Made by a program: the position numbers and the translations under genes
Source of the DNA: Phaeotremella fagi
Lineage: Eukaryota; Basidiomycota; Tremellomycetes; Tremellales; Phaeotremellaceae
Assembly: GCA_001599715.1 (NCBI GenBank)
Contig: BCHU01000003.1
Span: 806,001-870,000, forward strand
DNA length: 64,000 nucleotides
Reading direction: 5' to 3'
Shown: in pieces, positions 58,268 through 64,000 of the stretch
Numbering within the stretch: the stretch's first letter is position 1
How the letters are laid out: every line of letters starts with the position of its first letter
The notes under the pieces: model-generated
The model's input: only the letters and a program-made list of their open reading frames with translations
The model's database searches: none
What the model was told of the DNA's origin: nothing

Positions 58268-60039
58268 ATGCCTCGTATTCCAGTTAGAACTACTCCCTAT
58301 CACACTCTTCCAAGATGTACTCGTCACTATAAATCGAAACGCGATCTGATATTACGCGCTTTGGGTAAAGCGTCATTTATCAATGGCAGTCAATTCGTTA
58401 TTGCCTGGATCTCACCCAAGGGTGAGGTCGATGTTTACGCGTCAGAATTACTGCAGTCAGCTGTAGCTGTTAAAGAAGGTGGTATTCTCGGTCGACGTGA
58501 ACTCGAATCTGAAGCTCGTAGAGTACGCGGTGAGATGGGTAGACGGTGGGAGGAAGTAAGAAGGTTAGAAGAGAAAGGAGAAGCACTTGTTCTCGAAGAC
58601 GACAAAGCCGAAGGTCCAGATGCAGTAGAGGACGAAGCTGAGGAACAAGATGTTGACGAAGATGACAACGAAGAGATTGATCCTGATAAAACACTCGTCG
58701 AAGATGGTATACCCTCGTTAACGCCAGCGAAACCAATGCTCATGTCTCACCCATCATCATCCTCTGTTCTCAAACAAACCCCTCAAAACATGATGTCAAC
58801 TTTCCAATCAACTGCCCGCGCTTCTACACCTGCTCCAGCCATGTACCCACTCAAACTCAACGCCACTGCTGTCGACGAATATTACGCATCTAGATTCACA
58901 GAACTTCAACAAGCTACTTGTAAACTAGTCGTCAAAGCATGGATCAAAGTTATCGAACCAAAGAAACAAATGAAATTCCCTTACAACAAAGGTGAAGAGT
59001 TGAAACCAGCTTGGTGGCCAGAAGGTGTTCGTCATCGTGAACCTGATCATTTGAGCAAGACAGGTAGGTTTTGGAGATTCTTCCAGGAGATCTTTTCTGA
59101 CTTGTTTTCTCTCAGAACGTCTCACTCTTTTATGCAGTATCATCAGAAGTCCACTTGTTTCCGTTTCCCGACTGGAACTTTCGACGGCGGAAGCTGCAGC
59201 TTTCATCTCTAGACCAAGGTTGGCTGTTTTACGTGAAGTCTACATCGTTGGTAAAGAGGAAGAACGCAGACGCAAGGAAGGCGGTAAGTGGTCTTTGTCC
59301 TCACATTGAACTCATACTGACTTGACTAGACGTCTCTCCTGAACTCACCGTTTACCTTCCAAACAACCCCGTCTCCCCTTCTGCAATTTCACCTGAACCC
59401 ACATCTGAGAAACGTTCTCACGGACAATACGACATGCAACCAATCGACAAGGAGAACATGATGGGATCGTACTCGATGCATTCTCAGAAACGAATGAAAC
59501 ATGCCAACAGATTACCTGTACTCGCCACATCGTCTCATGGTAACTACGATCCTTCAGCATATGGTCAATCACAACCTCAACCACCGTTCACTTTCGCGCC
59601 CCAAAACCATCTAACGATGTGGGGCAGAGAAGCAACGATGGGTGGTAACGGTATGCAACAATACGGTAATCAACATCATCAAGAAATGTGGTCAACGGAT
59701 GGATACAACAGATCCCCACTTCCAGGTAACGAGAATCAAGCAGAGAACAGATCATTCCACGCCAACCACCTAGCACCGTTGTTACATAACAACTCATCAG
59801 CTCCATCTCCAACTATCGATTCACCAGCGTCTTTCCCACACTCAGCTCCTATCCATCAGCACCAACAACACCATCAACAAACGAATTATTATCCTAGATC
59901 GTCTGCCGGTCAAAGTTATATGCAACAGCAACAAATGGAATATCTCCAACAACACGCTCAAGAAACTCAATTCAATTATGGTGGCACACCTTTCTTGGCT
60001 GATCCTACTTGGGAAGGTAGTTATGCCCCAACAGCTTAG
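58268..60039 (+). CDS. YDR124W-like helical-bundle domain protein (DUF2841)
   Basis: Three exons (58268..59063, 59116..59283, 59330..60039) give 557 aa. The family (Pfam DUF2841; yeast YDR124W, Aspergillus hrmA-cluster-associated proteins) is fungal. Its signature is complete: YYASRFTELQQATCKLVVKA, WIKVIEPKKQMKFPYNKG, PAWWPEGVRHREPDHLSKTE, RLTLLCSIIRSPL, then the Arg-rich RPRLAVLREVYIVGKEEERR. An N-terminal block (ILRALGKASFINGSQFVIAW) and a very acidic segment precede it. The C-terminal 200 residues are Gln/His/Asn/Pro-rich and prion-like (HQHQQHHQQTNYYP). The combination looks like a nuclear regulator, but biochemical function is not established. No zinc finger is seen. Confidence 0.85.
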
Positions 60040-60581
60040 TCGTCATCATCATTTGATTCTTGGTTTTCGATATTTCATTTCGTCACGTTTCGTTTTTGTT
60101 TTGGTTACGATGTCGCTCTTCTGGAATTAGCTAGCATTCATTTTATTTTATTGTTCATTATCTTTTCGTTCCATCTTCACTCAAACACGAGAATCTTTCT
60201 CATCCTTTCATTAGTCATCGTTTAATCTGTTTTCATAGTCATTCCATTCATTGATCCACAGGGACATTTCTCAATCCTACAAAAACACTAAAAATATCTT
60301 TTTAACCAAAAACACACTCACACATCATCCCACGATAACGAACATCATCATTACTTTTTATCACGCATTTTGAATTTAATTGATATTTAATTCTCATAAT
60401 TGCTTCTTTTTGAGTACGACAGTACTATCATGGAATTTAATGACATTTGACGTCTTATGCAAAAATCAAATTAACGTTATCCATCTGGTTTCAAATACAT
60501 TTGATTCAATTATACAAACGAGTTAAAGTAAATTTATCTTGGTCCAGCTAAGATAATTCTCCCTGTCTCTGCGATACCACT
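60040..60581. other. Convergent 3' intergenic region
   Basis: About 540 bp lie between convergent gene ends. T-rich on the plus strand after 60040 (TTTTGTTTTGG, TTTTATTTTATTG), typical of a 3' UTR. No gene or RNA is seen. Confidence 0.4.
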
Positions 60582-61257
60582 TTAAGCGGCAGATTGAACG
60601 ATCAACAGATCACCACCGACAGATCCCCCCGCAGCAGTGACTGACCAAGCTTGTTGACCGCACTAGAAAGGGTTTATCAACAACACATCTAGGAAAGTAG
60701 GAAAAGAAAGACTTACAGCGGCTTTAGCAGCTTTCTGAGCTTGTTCCAATCTACCCTCTAATTGATGTTTCCAGTCAACATGATGATAAAATGTATCGAG
60801 GTTGGGACTTACTACTGATATCAATGGTTTTACCCCCATCAACAGCTGTTACCGTCACTAAGACGATGTTAATCTCATTTTGTCTAGATTTCCATAGGAG
60901 GAGGTGACTTACTGGTACATCCCCCACTGGTTGCTGATGAAACTGTCGAATCAACACGTAAAAATTCAATGGCACCGGCGATACCCCCTCCCAAACTTAA
61001 TCTGAGGTTTATCAATATCATAAACAAATATTCTTAATAGGGGGGTCCTTACAATCTATACATGAAGGTTAGTCTGATTTTTTTTTTTTTTTTGGTAGGG
61101 GACGGACTTACGCAACATTACAATCGTGACTGTTTAGACTACCTCCGTTACAGACTGGTTGAACTACCAGATCCGCTTTTTTGGTTATTGGGGATCCGTT
61201 GGTGAGGGTGGATAAGAGGAGGGGGAGTAGGACGATAAGTTTCGTTGGTGAGATCAT
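60582..61257 (-). CDS. Small secreted protein, Cys-containing
   Basis: Exons 61112..61257, 60913..61001, 60813..60857, 60717..60757 and 60582..60662 give 133 aa. The N-terminus MISPTKLIVLLPLLLSTLTNG is a clear signal peptide, and KK soon after could be a processing site. The mature part holds four Cys (VCNGG, HDCN, GGCT, CGQQAW), enough for two disulfides, and is Gly/Ala/Val/Ser-rich. No family is recognised; such proteins are often cell-wall or effector-like. The first intron contains an in-phase 3-nt candidate exon (61054..61056, ATT with AG before and GTAAGG after), which would add one residue. Confidence 0.78.
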
Positions 61258-61537
61258 TGTTTCTTGGTTTTTTGGGTTAATTGATTATTTAGATAAGATC
61301 GGGTGGTTAGTTTTGGTTCTTTCATCTTCCTATATACAGTATATAGATTAATTTATAAAAGTTAGCGCTTGTAGTCGAGATGGGTTAGTTACCAATTACT
61401 CAGTTACCGTTGCATAGAGATTTGAGAATTCCAGTTACGGTAACGGTAGTTGACGACGGCACTTTTTGATCGTATCAATGGATGCATCAATCAACGTCCA
61501 TATCAACATCCCCTGAAGATCCTATCGTACCCAAGCC

Positions 61538-63565
61538 CTACTAAAATCAGTCATGAAACCAATCAACGACATAAAACAACTCACTTCCAAGGGCGCATAA
61601 ACATCGACATCCCTTTCGATCTGAGCAGCCGTCCTAGGAACCCTAATTCGTTTCATCACTGCGTCTTCTACATCACCCCCGGTCTCCATCACTGATGCCA
61701 TGACGTTCTCGTATTCCGCTATAACTCCTGCACATTGTAGATTGGAAGCTGGTTCACCCGTTTCGTAGAGATGCATATATTTGATTCGGAAGATGTTCTT
61801 GATGAGTTCCATCGTTGCGTTGTTGTACCATCCATCTTTAGGCTTGAATCGTTTGTCAGTACAGTAAATTAGAAAAATTAGGTCAACCTACGTCACATAT
61901 CGTTACTACGTTATCTGGATCATCGATGTATTTCCTGAGCAGAGGATCTGTTATATCGCATAATTGGAAATCAGGTCGATCACGATCCAAAATCTGTCCG
62001 TCAAAAATGTACTCCTTGCTGTGGTCCCCATCAGTACGAATCTTCAACTGACAAAAACAAATACCCACGTTCGATCCAGAGGTCGTCTTTTACCCTCTCT
62101 GATGCGAGTCTCCTGTTCAGCACGCCACCATCCAGGAGGTTTTTTAGATACTGAATCATCATCCTGGAATCTAGCTGATAGTTGATTATGTCGCGAACGA
62201 TTGACTTGAGTGAAGAAATGAATTCGTTGATATCTGTTACGTCGTTCAACTGATGTTCTCAGAGGGTGTAAACCTACATTCTAGCTTCTGGAAGAACACA
62301 TGGATCATAGCCAAATTTAACCACTGTTTTCCAAAATGGTCCAGCTCCAAAGGTATAGCAAACAGCTGGTAAATAGGTTTTATTACTGGTACCAGATCAG
62401 TCACTTTCTTTCACTTGAGTGGCACCATACTCACGATGTGATGATATCTTTCTCCTCTTCCGTGAATTGTGCAAGTAAAGCGATCCTCAACCAAACAGGA
62501 CGTTGGTCAAACAACTACAAGTAAATCAGTAAAATTCAATCGTCACAGCAATGTAATGCTCACGTTCCGTAATCTACTCAAAAGATCCTGATTCAAAGTT
62601 GGGATTTTGGCTTCTACATTGGGTACCGGACCAGTTGGTACACTGGCAGCACTGTGTAAATGGCCTAGAACCTGTAACGAATAACCCAAATGACGAGCTC
62701 CGTTGACATAACGTTTTTTCGTTTCACCCGTTTTTTCATCATAGAATTCTTCGACTACTACTCTGTTAGGCATTTTGTAACTATCAGGGGTCAGTTGATT
62801 GTGTTGAGATGTTGAGAACATGGATCTAAACCTACTTGTAAGCAGCTGGTTGATTTTTGTTCGACATGATTGGCGTAGGTTGAAGTTCCATAAGTGATCT
62901 GAATGGAATTTCATTACCCCCATCTTCTGGTGCTACGGGTTCTACAAAGGTTTCGTTCAATGTTGGAACGGAGTAATCGAGGATAGCGTTGTCTGTTCAT
63001 TAGTCACTACTGCTTGGTAGAGTTAAACTTACAATCTAAATCGATCAATGATTGGATGATTTGACTGATGGGACCATCCTGAGATGGGGTATAATGCCAA
63101 TCAGCCATAGCTATGATGGTGAGCTCAACCCAATCTCTAATCCCACTTGCTTGACTTACATCTAAACCTAACAGTCTGAGCTACCGTCCCCATAACCTCA
63201 GCAGTGAAAACACCTTCTTCATCACCAATCTCCTTCCCCTTATCTTTAGCTTTCCGTTTCCTCCTAGTCATCTTAACCAACAACATCTGACTAGGTACCC
63301 TAGTACCTCTAACAGGAACAGATTGTCTATCTGCCAAACCTCTGTATCTCATCTCTAAAATTGGAGGTTCGACATTTGAGTTAGGTTTGTAGGAGGGTGC
63401 GTTGAAACATTGATCGATATCTTTTTGGGAGGTCACTTTGAGGATGGATGAAGGTGTTAGAAGAGGTCCTGGATATTCTATGGAACCGTAGTTGGTACGA
63501 GGGAGATGACGGTAGGGGGCGGTTGATGTTGATGCTATTGATTCGGGTGAGTCGTCTGTGCTCAT
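61538..63565 (-). CDS. TFIIIC subunit, Tfc1/Sfc1/GTF3C5 family
   Basis: Ten exons give 532 aa: 63160..63565, 63033..63110, 62836..62992, 62564..62780, 62435..62514, 62278..62385, 62069..62233, 61892..62018, 61585..61842, 61538..61540. TFIIIC binds A and B boxes of tRNA genes and recruits TFIIIB for RNA polymerase III. Family features: YGSIEYPGPL near the start, RYRGLADRQSVPVRGTRV, LFDQRPVWLRIALLAQF, LPAVCYTFGAGPFWKTVVKF then GYDP, EARIYQRIHF, YIFDGQILDRDRPDFQLCDI and CDPKDGWYNNATMELI. The last coding exon seems to be just TAG. The conserved blocks appear only with the acceptors chosen here; nearer AGs give stops or lose the family match. Confidence 0.9.
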
Positions 63566-64000
63566 GATGATGTACTTGGAGGTTGATGTTTGAATTTGGA
63601 GTTATAGGGAGTAGTGGTCCTGATTGGGTCTTTTGCCTGTTGTATCAGACCTTCATCATGCACAGAATGGCCTGGTACGAAGTTGAATTAATGAAATGAC
63701 TGTAAAAGTAAAAGCAAGCAATAACAACAACAAATAATTGTAATTCCGGAGCAAGTACAAAGACACTGACAACCGTAAATTTGGCGCGATTTCTTTCGTT
63801 CGTACTCTTAACTTTTTAGGTATCATCCACTTCATTCCATCGCATCCACTTTAAATCTATCCATCCAAATTCAAGGTTGCTATCATCACATTCACACGAA
63901 TCTGGGCTTTCAAATGATATAATATACACCTCGAATACGATCGATTAATCATTAAAAATTTTGACGATAAGTTAAGGGGGGATAAATGATGAAGGTATGA
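63566..64000. other. Upstream region of the TFIIIC subunit gene
   Basis: This terminal 435 bp holds the promoter of the minus-strand TFIIIC gene. Toward 63830-63900 the plus strand becomes CATC/CATTC-rich, like the leaders of plus-strand genes in this window, so another gene may begin beyond the window edge. No coding exon can be supported. Confidence 0.35.

Overview
The window looks like a nuclear contig from a basidiomycete yeast of the Tremellomycetes (Cryptococcus/Kwoniella type). The evidence is gene content and gene structure. Nearly every gene is split by many short introns (about 34-75 nt) with GTRAGT-type donors, a CTAAC/CTGAC/CTGAT branch site close to the acceptor, and very small exons. 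I rebuilt 26 multi-exon genes and one single-exon gene by hand from splice signals, reading frame and family resemblance. No rRNA, convincing tRNA, CRISPR array or intact transposon was seen.

Layout, left to right. 1.2-5.2 kb: large disordered protein with nine RRxS motifs. 5.6-8.3 kb: mitochondrial HSP60 and HSP10, head to head. 8.7-9.8 kb: SAR1 GTPase (nine exons). 10.1-12.2 kb: an apparent fusion of a LOG-type phosphoribohydrolase with a class IV PLP enzyme (aminodeoxychorismate lyase-like). 13-13.9 kb: glutathione S-transferase. 14-18 kb: two unknown proteins. 18.4-21.6 kb: ubiquitin-specific protease. 22.1-22.9 kb: small RPEL-repeat protein. 23.5-24.9 kb: FAD (DAO-type) oxidoreductase. 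25.2-27.3 kb: vacuolar-type amino acid transporter. 28.1-29.5 kb: C9orf78/Tls1 splicing-factor homologue. 29.7-30.3 kb: cupin. 31-32.7 kb: coiled-coil protein with an unresolved 5' end. 33.5-33.9 kb: signal peptidase subunit SPC1. 34.8-37.4 kb: very acidic protein. 37.8-41.2 kb: Pal1-domain protein. 41.9-43.9 kb: GT18-like glycosyltransferase with an apparent 1-nt exon. 44.4-46.1 kb: Zn2Cys6 transcription factor. 48.5-52.5 kb: Aro8-like aminotransferase followed by a glutarate CoA-transferase-like enzyme. 52.7-54 kb: CPSF6-like RRM protein. 54.5-56.4 kb: GT15 mannosyltransferase. 58.3-60 kb: YDR124W-like helical-bundle protein. 60.6-61.3 kb: small secreted protein. 61.5-63.6 kb: TFIIIC subunit (Tfc1/GTF3C5).

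Most of this is core eukaryotic machinery: proteostasis, the secretory pathway (SAR1, SPC1, GT15, GT18), RNA processing and Pol III transcription. Functionally linked neighbours are HSP60/HSP10, which share one intergenic promoter, and the aminotransferase/CoA-transferase pair, which could both act in lysine/2-aminoadipate breakdown. The two large gene-poor stretches (46.1-48.5 kb and 56.4-58.3 kb) each lie upstream of a probable regulator, as long promoters or leaders often do. The most unusual items are the LOG-lyase fusion, the 1-nt exon, the start-codon-only and stop-codon-only exons, and the RRxS-rich protein. Exon borders were inferred without transcript data.
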